Shown: positions 14,942 to 22,500, counted from the first letter of the stretch. The stretch: DNA of 39,965 bases from Conexibacter sp. (GCA_018263295.1 JADFCZ010000047.1:1-39965); one strand, 5' to 3'. Made by a program: numbers and translations. Notes: generated by a model not told the origin, from the letters alone.

Positions 14942-14962
14942 ATATACCCCTACTGGGTATAT
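14942..14962. promoter_or_regulatory. CsoR-type operator
   Basis: A perfect 8-base dyad, ATATACCC (14942-14949) and GGGTATAT (14955-14962), with a 5-base centre, directly before csoR. TACCC...GGGTA with an AT-rich flank is the typical CsoR-binding pattern. It overlaps the last codons and the stop of the FTR1 gene (TAG at 14950-14952). Confidence 0.8.
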
Positions 14963-17421
14963 GGCGAGGAGGGCGGACCGCCGCCGGCGGATGTCGCCGC
15001 AACCGGCTCGGGCCGCTCGCCCGCCGCCGCTCGCTCCTCGTCCTGACGCCGCATCCACTCCTCGGCGGCCTTGCGGACGTTGCGCTTGCGCACCCACTCG
15101 GCCGCGAAGTAGCTGCCGATGACGAAGGCGAAGGCGCCGGCCTGGGCGACGAGGCTCTCGACCGTCGGGAAGATCCCGAGCCAGGTGCCCATCCAGAGCG
15201 GGAACTCGACGTCGAGCGGCGTGATCGGCAGCCACCCGACACCCTGAAGCGTCCGGACCGTGTTGCCGACGAGAACGATCAGCACGAGCGCGATCAGCAC
15301 CCCGGTGACGATCAACAGGCGCTTGTAGGGCAGCTTGCGCTCGAGCGCGAACGTGGCGTACCCGACGACCGCCGTCGCGAACAGGCCGAGGGTGACGCCG
15401 CCGAGCACGATCCCGGTCCCCGAGCTCAGCTGGAGCGACTGCAGGAAGAGGACGGTCTCGAAGCCCTCGCGGAAGACGCTGGTGAACCCGAGCAGGTAGA
15501 GACCGGTGATCGTCCCCGCCGCGGCACCGGCGGCGCCGACCCCCTCGGCCAGGAGCTCCTTGCTGCGCTCGCGATGACCCTTGATCCACTCGGTCCAATA
15601 GACCTTGTGGAAGAACCAGTTGAGGACGAGTAAGAGCACGCAGATCGCCACGATCCCGACCACCGCCTCCAGCTTCTCGCCGTACTGCGAGAGCGAATCG
15701 AGGATCAGGATCGCGACGAAGAAGAGGGCGATGCTCGCCGGGACCGCGAGCAGGGCGCCGCGGAGGATCGGCCGGCGCAGCTCGCGCTTGGTGCCGATCA
15801 TGCTCGCCGTGATCGCGGCGATGATCAGGATCGCCTCGAGGCCTTCGCGGAAGACGATCAGGGCCGAGTTCGTGATCACGGTCGTCGCGCTCTCGCCTTC
15901 GCCCGTCTTCGCCTGGGCGTCCTCGAGCGCCTCGTCGAGCTCGAGCCGGGTCGTGCGGATTTCGCGTGCCCCGGCGTCGTTCGCGATCTGCGACGCGAGG
16001 CCGTCGAAGCCGCGTGCGCCGTACCACATCAATCCCTCGATCTCGGTGGTGAGCCCGGGGTCGAATGCCTTCAGCTTGATCTCGGGGCCGAACTCGAAGA
16101 ACGCATAGGCGGTCAGCCGCGCCTGCTCGGCCGTCTGCGGCTGCCCGGCCGAGACCGCGGCCTCCATCTGGTCGAGGCTGATCTGGATCAGGTCGTAGTC
16201 GGCCTCGTCGCTGGACTCCTTCCACTCGGCCGGGAAGGACTGGTCGATCAGCGAGCTGGTGCGGTCATGGACGTCCTCGATCGTCTCGATCGGGACCACG
16301 GTGCCGCCCTCGTTGGCGTCGTCGAGGTAGGCGGCGGTCTCGTCGAGCGCCGCCTCGAGGTCGGCGAGGCCCTCGGGGTCGAGCTTCTCGAGCTCCGGTG
16401 AGAGGTCGTTGAGGGCGGACTGGGCGGCGTCGACGAAGGCGATCCCCTCGGTGATCTCGAAAGGGGTCGTCACCTCGGTGCCGGAGACGCCGTGGTCGTA
16501 CTCGACCGGGATCAGGTCGACGAAGCGGATCAGCTGCTGCGCCCGGCGAGCCTGCTCCTCCGGCGTGAACGGCGCCGCCGTGAAGTGGTTGAGCAGCCCT
16601 TCGGCATCCTCGACCGCGGCCGGCACCTGCTTCGGCGTGCTCGCGTAGCCGGGGAGGGCCGCGAAGACGGCATCGGCGCGCTCGCGCTCGGCGGCGCCGC
16701 GCTGCTCCCGGTACTCGGGAGCGAGCATCCCCCAGTAGCCGGCGGCGACGGCCAGCGACTCGGCGACCGCGGGCTCGTAGCCGCGCTCGCTCTCGGTCGC
16801 CGCCTCGTCGAGGTACTCGACCAGCCGCGACTGGTAGGCGTCGAGCAGGTCCTTGCGGATCTGGGTGGCGGCGTCGGCGGGGGAGAGGTCGCCGGCCTCG
16901 AGGGCGTCGAGCGCCGTGGTCGCGTCGACGCCGGGCCGGGTGAACCGGGTCGCCTGCCGGAAGTCGCGGATCAGAAGCCACTGACGGGCGCTGCGGGGGT
17001 CGTCGCGTTCGGTCTGGGCGAGGGTCACCTCGTAGGCGCCGCGGCGGAGCGCGGCGACCGCCGTCCCGTAGGCGGTCGCGAGGGCCACCGGATCGGTGGC
17101 GGCGATCGCCCGGTCGGCGCCGTCGAGCGCGCCGCGAAGATCGCGGAGCTCGGCCGGCGCGAAGCGCGAGAGGTCGCGTTCGAGCGTCCCCGCGATCGCC
17201 TCCCGGGCGCGGGCTGCCGAGCGCTCCGCCGCCCCGTCCCCGAGCAGGAGCTCGCTGCGAGCGTCGAAGAGCGACGTCCGGATCTGCTCCGCTGCGGCCC
17301 ACGGCTGCTCGCCGTTTCCGGGGTTGCCGCCGGCGGCATGGGCGGCGGGCGCAAGCAGAGCGAGGGCCACGACGAGGAACGCCGCGGCCCACGCCGGCCT
17401 GCTGTTGAGCCCGCCCCGCAT
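14950..17421 (-). CDS. FTR1-family iron permease with large N-terminal extracytoplasmic domain
   Basis: An 823-residue protein. A signal peptide (about residues 12-30, ending AAHA) leads into an exported domain of about 480 residues rich in Glu, Asp and helices, not clearly recognisable but plausibly a metal-collecting imelysin-like module. The C-terminal ~300 residues are a seven-helix FTR1 permease with both REXXE motifs: REGLE near residue 522 and REGFE near residue 648. The final ~50 residues are cytoplasmic and charged. Usual FTR1/EfeU proteins are about 280 residues, so this is the long, fused form. It follows the imelysin-like lipoprotein gene by four bases; both are under the iron box at 18577-18605. 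Its stop codon lies inside the csoR operator. Confidence 0.9.
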   Translation of the reverse strand: MRGGLNSRPAWAAAFLVVALALLAPAAHAAGGNPGNGEQPWAAAEQIRTSLFDARSELLLGDGAAERSAARAREAIAGTLERDLSRFAPAELRDLRGALDGADRAIAATDPVALATAYGTAVAALRRGAYEVTLAQTERDDPRSARQWLLIRDFRQATRFTRPGVDATTALDALEAGDLSPADAATQIRKDLLDAYQSRLVEYLDEAATESERGYEPAVAESLAVAAGYWGMLAPEYREQRGAAERERADAVFAALPGYASTPKQVPAAVEDAEGLLNHFTAAPFTPEEQARRAQQLIRFVDLIPVEYDHGVSGTEVTTPFEITEGIAFVDAAQSALNDLSPELEKLDPEGLADLEAALDETAAYLDDANEGGTVVPIETIEDVHDRTSSLIDQSFPAEWKESSDEADYDLIQISLDQMEAAVSAGQPQTAEQARLTAYAFFEFGPEIKLKAFDPGLTTEIEGLMWYGARGFDGLASQIANDAGAREIRTTRLELDEALEDAQAKTGEGESATTVITNSALIVFREGLEAILIIAAITASMIGTKRELRRPILRGALLAVPASIALFFVAILILDSLSQYGEKLEAVVGIVAICVLLLVLNWFFHKVYWTEWIKGHRERSKELLAEGVGAAGAAAGTITGLYLLGFTSVFREGFETVLFLQSLQLSSGTGIVLGGVTLGLFATAVVGYATFALERKLPYKRLLIVTGVLIALVLIVLVGNTVRTLQGVGWLPITPLDVEFPLWMGTWLGIFPTVESLVAQAGAFAFVIGSYFAAEWVRKRNVRKAAEEWMRRQDEERAAAGERPEPVAATSAGGGPPSSPYTQ

Positions 17422-17425
17422 CGGC

Positions 17426-18520
17426 CTACGCGTCCTGGAGCTCGATTCCGAGGCGCTGTGCCGCCTGGGTCACCTGCCCCGCGATCTCCTCGGCCCGCGC
17501 CTGGGCCTCGGAGCCGAGCGTGTCGGCATCCTCCCCGGTGAACTTCTCGCCCTGCTCCTCACGGTCGCGGAGGTCCTCGACGTAGGCGAGGAGCTCGTCG
17601 AGCTGCGCCGCCGTCTGCTTCGCCTGCTGCGGATCCTCCTCGGCGATCATCGGCTCGACCTCGTCGTAGGTGAACGCGATCCCCTCGAGGATGTCGGCGA
17701 TGTCGGAGAGCCGCGACGTGGCGACGAAGCCCTGCTCCTCGGCATCCGACCCGGCGATGAACGCCGAGTTCTTCCACGCCTCGAAGTACTCGCTCATCGT
17801 CGGGGTCATGATCGTGATCGCCGTCAGCGCGTCCGAGGGGGTCGGCTCGAATGCCGCGGCATCGGCCTGCAGCGCCTCGGCCTGCTGCTTGAACTCGCGC
17901 AGCGTCGCGACGTAGACGTTCGCGTCCGGGACTCCCTGGCCGAACTCGACCTCGCCGTCGCAGTCGGCGTCCTGCTTGACGTCGGCGAGCAGGTCCGGGT
18001 TGGTCCCGAACAGCGCCGTCTCGGTCAGGAAGAAGAGGTTGCCCGGCTGCTCCATGGTCTCGCCGTCGGGCAGCTCGAGGCTGAAGGACACCGCATTCTC
18101 GGGGTCACTCCCGTCGGCGCCGGCGTCGATGTCGACGTCGTACTGGGCGAGGCGGGGGACGCCGGCGACGATCCCCTCCATCTCCTCGTAGTCGGGGTTG
18201 GCCTTCACGAAGGTCTCGCGCGAGTTCGCGAGCAGGGCGCCCACCTCCTCACAGCTCTCCTTCATCAGCGCGTCGTAGTCGAAGTCGGCGGCCTCGGCGA
18301 GCGCGTAGTAGTCCTCGGCGTCGGCCGCGAGGGCGCCGACGTTCGCGGCGAGGCTGTCGGCATGGGCAGTCAGGTAGTCCTTGACCGCGGGGAGGTCGCC
18401 GCCGGATGCGGCGGTCGTCTCGCCGGAGTCGTCGGAGCCGCACCCGGCGGCGATCAGCGAGGCGCCGGCGAGCGCGCAGAGCGCGGCGGCGATGCGGGTG
18501 GAGGGCTTGAGAGTTCTCAT
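17426..18520 (-). CDS. EfeO/imelysin-like (M75) lipoprotein
   Basis: A 364-residue lipoprotein: the signal peptide ends ASLIAAGC, giving lipidated Cys27. The C-terminal ~140 residues match the end of EfeO/EfeM: W..SAFIAG, then SRLSDIADILEGIAFTYDEVEPMI, YVEDLRDRE..GEKFTGEDAD and a closing QVTQAAQRLGIEL. EfeO-type proteins bind ferric iron outside the membrane and hand it to the permease. Two features differ: there is no N-terminal cupredoxin domain, and the HxxE metal motif of M75 proteins is absent; the only His in the chain is in TAHADS near residue 51. Acidic clusters (DYEEME, DVDIDAGADGSDPE, DADCDGEVE) may bind metal instead. It is the first gene of the operon with the large FTR1 permease. 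Confidence 0.82.
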   Translation of the reverse strand: MRTLKPSTRIAAALCALAGASLIAAGCGSDDSGETTAASGGDLPAVKDYLTAHADSLAANVGALAADAEDYYALAEAADFDYDALMKESCEEVGALLANSRETFVKANPDYEEMEGIVAGVPRLAQYDVDIDAGADGSDPENAVSFSLELPDGETMEQPGNLFFLTETALFGTNPDLLADVKQDADCDGEVEFGQGVPDANVYVATLREFKQQAEALQADAAAFEPTPSDALTAITIMTPTMSEYFEAWKNSAFIAGSDAEEQGFVATSRLSDIADILEGIAFTYDEVEPMIAEEDPQQAKQTAAQLDELLAYVEDLRDREEQGEKFTGEDADTLGSEAQARAEEIAGQVTQAAQRLGIELQDA

Positions 18521-18573
18521 CGGGTCAGGTGTCTCCCTGGTCTGTCGTCGGTGGTTCGTGGGCGGGTCCCGCC

Positions 18574-18605
18574 GTATTAGGTGACCCTAAGTTCGGCCAC
18601 CCTAA
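18574..18605. promoter_or_regulatory. Tandem iron-box palindromes upstream of the M75-like/FTR1 operon
   Basis: TTAGGTGACCCTAA (18577-18590) is a TTAGG-N4-CCTAA palindrome. After one base comes a degenerate copy, TTCGGCCACCCTAA (18592-18605), with one mismatch in the left arm. The layout copies the efeU promoter. On the minus strand TAATAC (18574-18579) could be the -10 box, so a bound regulator would cover it and block the operon when iron is plentiful. Confidence 0.72.
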
Positions 18606-18678
18606 CAAAATCCGTCCAGCCCGGTCGGTATTGGGCCGTGGGCGGGTCGAGGCGCGATGGCCCGTGAGCGCGACCCGC

Positions 18679-18684
18679 TATAAA
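18679..18684 (+). promoter_or_regulatory. -10 box of the MpaB-type gene, probably leaderless
   Basis: TATAAA at 18679-18684 would place the transcription start within a base or two of the ATG at 18693, and no ribosome binding site precedes that ATG. A leaderless transcript is therefore likely. The -35 region is poor. Confidence 0.45.
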
Positions 18685-18692
18685 CGAGCGCA

Positions 18693-19493
18693 ATGGACGG
18701 CTATTTCGCATCGGATTCGATGCTGCGCCGAGTCCAGGGGGAGCGGGTCTTGATGATCGCGGGACCGAGAGCGCTCTTGATGCAGGCGGCACACCCGCTC
18801 GCAGTCGAGGGTCTGCTCGCGCACACCACCGAGCTCGACGACCCCTACACCCGGCTGCGCCGGACCGCCGAGGTGATGACCGCGATCGGTTTCGAGTCGC
18901 GGGAGAAGGCCGACCGGATGACGCGGCGCGTCCGCGCCATGCACCGGCGGGCACGGGGCGAGCTGCAGGTCGACGCGGGCCCGTACCCCGCGGGCACCCC
19001 GTATGCCGCCGACGATCCGGCACTGGTGATGTGGGTGCTGTTCACGCTCGTGGACTCCGGGCTCGTCGTCTACGAGCGCTTCGTCGCCACGCTCGATCGC
19101 GACGAGAAGGAGCGCTACTGGGCGGACTTCCGCGTGGTCGGCAACCTGTTCGGGCTCGAGGACGCCGAGATGCCGGCCGACCTCGACGCCCTCGATCGCT
19201 ACCGCGAGGGGATGTATGCGAGCGGCGATCTGTTCGTCAGCGACTGGGCCCGGACCCAGGCGCGGAGCATCGTCCTCGACCCGCCGGTCCCGATCCGGCT
19301 CCGGCCCGTGGTCGAGGCGGTCAACTTCGTCACGGTGGCGCTGCTCCCGGCCCAGATCCGCGAGCAGTACGGCTTCTCGCCGCTGCCTCCGGTCCCGGTC
19401 CGCAAGCTGGCCGTCAACGCCTACGCCGAGTACGTCAAGCGGGCGGTGCTGCCGCTCGTGCCCGGACGGCTGCGGAGGCTCCCGGTTGGCTGA
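18693..19493 (+). CDS. MpaB/DUF2236-family oxygenase-like protein
   Basis: A 266-residue protein of the DUF2236 family, which includes MpaB and the heme-b rubber oxygenase Lcp. Family marks seen: RVQGERVLMIAGPRALLMQAAHPLAVEG (residues ~11-38, with the conserved His), then DDPYTRLRRTAEVMTAIGF, and DDPALVMWVLFTLVDS with FVATLDRDEKERYW. Members are thought to bind heme and use oxygen, but substrates are mostly unknown. The ATG at 18693 has no ribosome binding site and appears leaderless. The next gene, an ABC1 kinase, starts inside its last codons, so the two are translationally coupled. It is divergent from the iron operon, and the two share a 172-base intergenic region. Confidence 0.88.
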   Translation: MDGYFASDSMLRRVQGERVLMIAGPRALLMQAAHPLAVEGLLAHTTELDDPYTRLRRTAEVMTAIGFESREKADRMTRRVRAMHRRARGELQVDAGPYPAGTPYAADDPALVMWVLFTLVDSGLVVYERFVATLDRDEKERYWADFRVVGNLFGLEDAEMPADLDALDRYREGMYASGDLFVSDWARTQARSIVLDPPVPIRLRPVVEAVNFVTVALLPAQIREQYGFSPLPPVPVRKLAVNAYAEYVKRAVLPLVPGRLRRLPVG

Positions 19494-20895
19494 GGCCGAA
19501 GAGTCCCGCGAGGAGACCGAGGACTCGCCGCGGATCCGCACCGGCCGGATCGGGCGTACGGCCGGGGTCGGCGGGATGGTCGCCGGCCAGGGGCTCCGCT
19601 GGGCCGGCACCCGGCTCGCCAACCTGACGCGCGGCGAGGAGCGCTCCCAGCAGGCGACCGACGATCGAGTCGCGGCGGTCGCGGTCCAGATCGCGAAGCA
19701 GCTCGGGGAGATGAAGGGTGCCGCGATGAAGATCGGCCAGGTGCTCTCGACGGTCGAGATGCCGGGGCTCTCCGAGCAGGGCCAGGAGGAGTTCCGCGCC
19801 GCCCTCGCGAAGCTGCGCGACGACGCGCCGAAGTTCGGCTACGAGGACATCCGCAAGGTCGTCGAGGACGACCTGGGAAAGCCGGTCGACCGCGCGTTCG
19901 CGAGCTTCGAGGAGGAGGCGTTCGCCGCCGCCTCGATCGGTCAGGTCCACCGCGCCGTGACCCACGAGGGCGACCCGGTGGCGGTCAAGGTGCAGTACCC
20001 GGGCGTCGCCGAGGCCGTCGAGATCGACCTCCGCAACCTCCACCTCATCCTCCGCCTCGTCAAGCGGATGGCGCCGGGGCTCGACGTCAAGGCCGTCGGC
20101 GGCGAGATCCGGGAGCGGATCTCCGAGGAGCTCGACTACGAGCTCGAGGCGCAGAACCACCGGGCGCTCGAGCGGGCGTTCGAGGGTCACCCCTTCGCCG
20201 TCGTCCCGCAGGTCCGGACCCGTCTCTCGGGCCGACGGGTGCTGACGACCGACTACCTCGAGGGTGAGCGCTTCGAGACGGTGAAGGAGATGGACGAGGC
20301 GACCCGCGACCGCTACGGGGAGATCGTGTTCCGCTTCTTCTTCGACCGCGAGCGGACGCTGATGATCCTCGGCGACCCGCACCCGGGCAACTACCTGCTG
20401 CTGCCCGACGGCCGGGTCGGCTTCCTCGACTTCGGGATGGTGCGGAGGATCCCGGCCGAGCACTTCGAGCGTGAACGCGCCCTCGGCCGGGCGATCGCCG
20501 ACCGCGACGCCGACGCCGTCCACGGTCTCATGTCGGAGCTCGGCTACCTCCCCGACCCCGACCAGTTCGACCCCGAGGCGCTGCTCGATCAGGTCCATAC
20601 GGGCGCTCGCTGGCTGTTCGAGCCCGGGTTCCTGCGGCTCGACCCCGAGTACGCCCGCGAGCTGATCGAGATGGGCGGCTCGCCCCGCAGCCCTCACTAC
20701 GAGGCCATGAAGCGGCAGACGATGCCGCCCGCGTCGCTCTTGATGCGCCGGCAGGAGGGCCTCGTGTTCGTGACGCTCGCCGAGCTCCGTGCGGGCGCCG
20801 ACTGGGCGCGGATAGCGCGGGAGTACTTCGCCGGCGAGCCTCCCTCGACCGAGCTCGGCCGGATCGAGAAGGAGTACTGGGACAGCGTCCTCTGA
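19486..20895 (+). CDS. ABC1/UbiB-family atypical kinase
   Basis: A 469-residue protein of the ABC1 (AarF/UbiB/ADCK) atypical kinase family. The family-specific KxGQ motif reads MKIGQVLST near residues 82-90; the Ala-rich loop is AAASIGQVHRA; VAVKVQYPG holds the ATP-binding Lys; ISEELDYELEAQN is the conserved Glu region; DPHPGN and FLDFGMVRR are the catalytic and metal-binding motifs. These ATPases support quinone biosynthesis or other lipid processes. The start is TTG at 19486, eight bases inside the preceding gene, chosen for the GGAGG seven bases upstream. Being coupled to an MpaB-type oxygenase suggests a joint role in oxidising or handling a hydrophobic substrate. No C-terminal membrane helices are clear. 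Confidence 0.9.
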   Translation: MAEAEESREETEDSPRIRTGRIGRTAGVGGMVAGQGLRWAGTRLANLTRGEERSQQATDDRVAAVAVQIAKQLGEMKGAAMKIGQVLSTVEMPGLSEQGQEEFRAALAKLRDDAPKFGYEDIRKVVEDDLGKPVDRAFASFEEEAFAAASIGQVHRAVTHEGDPVAVKVQYPGVAEAVEIDLRNLHLILRLVKRMAPGLDVKAVGGEIRERISEELDYELEAQNHRALERAFEGHPFAVVPQVRTRLSGRRVLTTDYLEGERFETVKEMDEATRDRYGEIVFRFFFDRERTLMILGDPHPGNYLLLPDGRVGFLDFGMVRRIPAEHFERERALGRAIADRDADAVHGLMSELGYLPDPDQFDPEALLDQVHTGARWLFEPGFLRLDPEYARELIEMGGSPRSPHYEAMKRQTMPPASLLMRRQEGLVFVTLAELRAGADWARIAREYFAGEPPSTELGRIEKEYWDSVL

Positions 20896-20994
20896 CGGCA
20901 GGTCGCAGCGGGGCCCGGTTGTGGTGCATAAAAAGCGCCGGATCGGGGTAAGACGCCGCGGAATGGGAGAACCCAAGAATAGGAGAGGCACAAC

Positions 20995-21129
20995 ATGCCC
21001 CTGGCAGTACTTCTGATCGTCATCGGGATCGCGCTCGCGATCCTCGTCAACTACATCCTCGGGATCGTCGTGATCCTGATCGGACTGGTACTTCTGCTGA
21101 TGCCGGCCTTGCGAGGCCGAAGCGTCTAG
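20995..21129 (+). CDS. 44-residue two-helix membrane protein
   Basis: A short, very hydrophobic protein that begins MPLAVLLIVIGIALAIL, then VNYILGIVVILIGLVLLLM, and ends in a basic ALRGRSV tail. This makes two membrane helices with a short turn, or one long hairpin. A textbook ribosome binding site, AGGAGAGG (20981-20988), lies six bases before the ATG, and codon use matches the neighbours, so I consider it real. Function is unknown. It sits between the ABC1 kinase and an SDR, and probably has its own promoter in the 99-base gap upstream, where an AT-rich patch (GCATAAAAAG) stands out. Confidence 0.7.
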   Translation: MPLAVLLIVIGIALAILVNYILGIVVILIGLVLLLMPALRGRSV

Positions 21130-21143
21130 GTCACGGGAGCGCA

Positions 21144-21149
21144 TAGGCT
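21144..21149 (+). promoter_or_regulatory. -10 box of the SDR gene, probably leaderless
   Basis: TAGGCT at 21144-21149 (TANNNT) is followed by six bases and then ATG at 21156, the spacing expected for a leaderless mRNA. The nearest GGGAG lies about 17 bases before the ATG, too far for a ribosome binding site. Confidence 0.4.
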
Positions 21150-21155
21150 GAGTCG

Positions 21156-21923
21156 ATGCAGATCGACTCAGCCGGCGCACTCGTCAGCGGCGGGGCCTCG
21201 GGCCTCGGCGAAGCCACCGTCCGGCGCCTTCACGGCGCCGGCGCCCACGTCGCGATCGCGGATCTGAACCGCGAGAAGGGAGAGGCCCTCGCCGCCGAAC
21301 TCGGCGACCGGGCCTCCTTCCACGAGGTCAACGTCACCGACGCGGACGCGGTCGAGGCGGCGGTCACAGCCGCCTCGCAGGCTCCTCGCGGGCTCCGGAT
21401 CGCCGTCGGCTGTGCGGGCATCGGCTGGGCCCAGCGGGTGACCGGCAAGCAGGGACCGCATCCGCTCGACCTGTTCAAGAACGTCGTCGAGGTCAACCTC
21501 GTCGGCATGTTCAACCTGTTGCGGCTGTCGACGACGCAGATGAACGCAAACGACCCCGACGAGGAGGGCGAGCGCGGGCTCTTCGTCTCGACCGCCTCGG
21601 TGGCCGCCTTCGACGGCCAGATCGGGCAGATCGCCTATTCGGCCTCGAAGGCCGGCATCGTCGGAATGACGCTGCCCGCCGCCCGGGACCTCGCGAGCCG
21701 CGGGATCCGGGTCATGGCGATCGCTCCCGGCCTCTTCGACACGCCCCTGCTCGCCGCCCTCCCCGAGCCCGCCCGCCAGGCCCTCGGCGAGTCGATCCCC
21801 TTCCCGAGCCGGCTCGGACGCCCGAGCGAGTTCGGCGACCTGGTCGCCGCGATCGCGGCGAACCCGATGCTGAACGGCGAGACGATCCGCCTCGACGGCG
21901 CGATCCGGATGCCGCCGAGGTAG
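21156..21923 (+). CDS. SDR-family oxidoreductase (3-hydroxyacyl-CoA dehydrogenase type 2-like)
   Basis: A 255-residue short-chain dehydrogenase. The NAD-binding glycine motif is SGGASGLGEA (residues 11-20), with Asp36-type selectivity (IADLNREKG) that favours NAD(H). The active site is STASVAA (Ser) and YSASK (Tyr ~162, Lys ~166). The stretch GQIGQIAYSASKAGIVGMTLPAARDLA is characteristic of the type-2 3-hydroxyacyl-CoA dehydrogenase (HSD17B10-like) group, so a step in fatty acid or branched-chain amino acid breakdown is likely. The transcript seems leaderless. No other beta-oxidation gene is adjacent; an acyl-CoA synthetase lies 2.3 kb downstream. Confidence 0.9.
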   Translation: MQIDSAGALVSGGASGLGEATVRRLHGAGAHVAIADLNREKGEALAAELGDRASFHEVNVTDADAVEAAVTAASQAPRGLRIAVGCAGIGWAQRVTGKQGPHPLDLFKNVVEVNLVGMFNLLRLSTTQMNANDPDEEGERGLFVSTASVAAFDGQIGQIAYSASKAGIVGMTLPAARDLASRGIRVMAIAPGLFDTPLLAALPEPARQALGESIPFPSRLGRPSEFGDLVAAIAANPMLNGETIRLDGAIRMPPR

Positions 21924-21967
21924 ACGACCCCGGGGAGATCCTCCGGCTTTGCCGTCCGATCAACCCC

Positions 21968-22014
21968 GGTTTCGTTACCCGTGCGTTGGTCGCACCGGCA
22001 GCGGTTACGAAACC
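21968..22014. repeat. Paired palindromic element, copy 1
   Basis: GGTTTCGTTACC (21968-21979) and GGTTACGAAACC (22003-22014) form an inverted repeat with one mismatch and a 23-base loop, in the spacer after the SDR gene. A second copy with the same 47-base span begins 61 bases later. Confidence 0.75.
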
Positions 22015-22028
22015 GGTGCCAGGGCGCG

Positions 22029-22075
22029 GGTTTCGTTGCCACGCGGCGTTGATCCGGTCGCTGGGTAACGAAACC
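22029..22075. repeat. Paired palindromic element, copy 2
   Basis: GGTTTCGTTGCC (22029-22040) and GGTAACGAAACC (22064-22075) repeat the geometry of copy 1 exactly: 12-base arms, 23-base loop, 47-base span, one mismatch. Loop sequences differ, so what is conserved is the arms and their spacing. The rest of the spacer to 22169 shows nothing I can identify. Confidence 0.75.
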
Positions 22076-22169
22076 GTGCCGCCGAACCGCCCGCCCCGCC
22101 CCTCATCGCCAACCAACCCGCACCTGTCGCCGGGCCCGGCGTGAGCCGAACCGCCCCGGCACCCAGCCC

Positions 22170-22451
22170 CTACCCGTAGATCGGCGGGGAGTCCCGGGTG
22201 TCCTCGTCGTCGGGATACGCGAGGAGGATGTGGGCGGTGCCGACGGTGACGAACTCGCGCTCGGTCGCCTGGGTGGCTCCCGACACGAGGTGCTCGATGA
22301 TCGTCGCGTTGGTGAGGGCGACGAACTTGAGGTCGCCCTGGTTCAGGTAGTCGGAGAGGCGGCTGCGGTAGCCCTCGTTGGGGAGGGTCATCTCGCCGAC
22401 GATCCGGTGCCGATCCGTCTCGAGGACCACACGTAGGTTGCGCTTATCCAT
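22170..22451 (-). CDS. Small DUF6812-like protein
   Basis: A 93-residue soluble protein beginning MDKRNLRVVLETDRHRIVGEMTLPNEGYRSRLSDYLNQ in sense, followed by FVALTNATI and FVTVGTAHILLAYP. This strand order (a short beta element with VGEMTLP and RLSDYLN) resembles the small DUF6812-like domain found in actinobacteria, whose role is unknown. I use the ATG at 22451; the frame is open further upstream but would run through the divergent glycosidase signal peptide. The ribosome binding site is weak (GGTGAG directly before the ATG). The gene is divergent from the GH9 gene with a 49-base gap. Confidence 0.65.
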   Translation of the reverse strand: MDKRNLRVVLETDRHRIVGEMTLPNEGYRSRLSDYLNQGDLKFVALTNATIIEHLVSGATQATEREFVTVGTAHILLAYPDDEDTRDSPPIYG

Positions 22452-22500
22452 CTCACCGGGTTGTACCCGATAGCCGGCGGCGGCGGAGTACCTTTGGTTC

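Noticed and set aside
21968-22075. The four GGTTTCG/CGAAACC arms as a CRISPR array
   Set aside because: The units alternate in direction, are only 12 bases long, have uneven spacing (35, 26, 35) and no cas gene is near.
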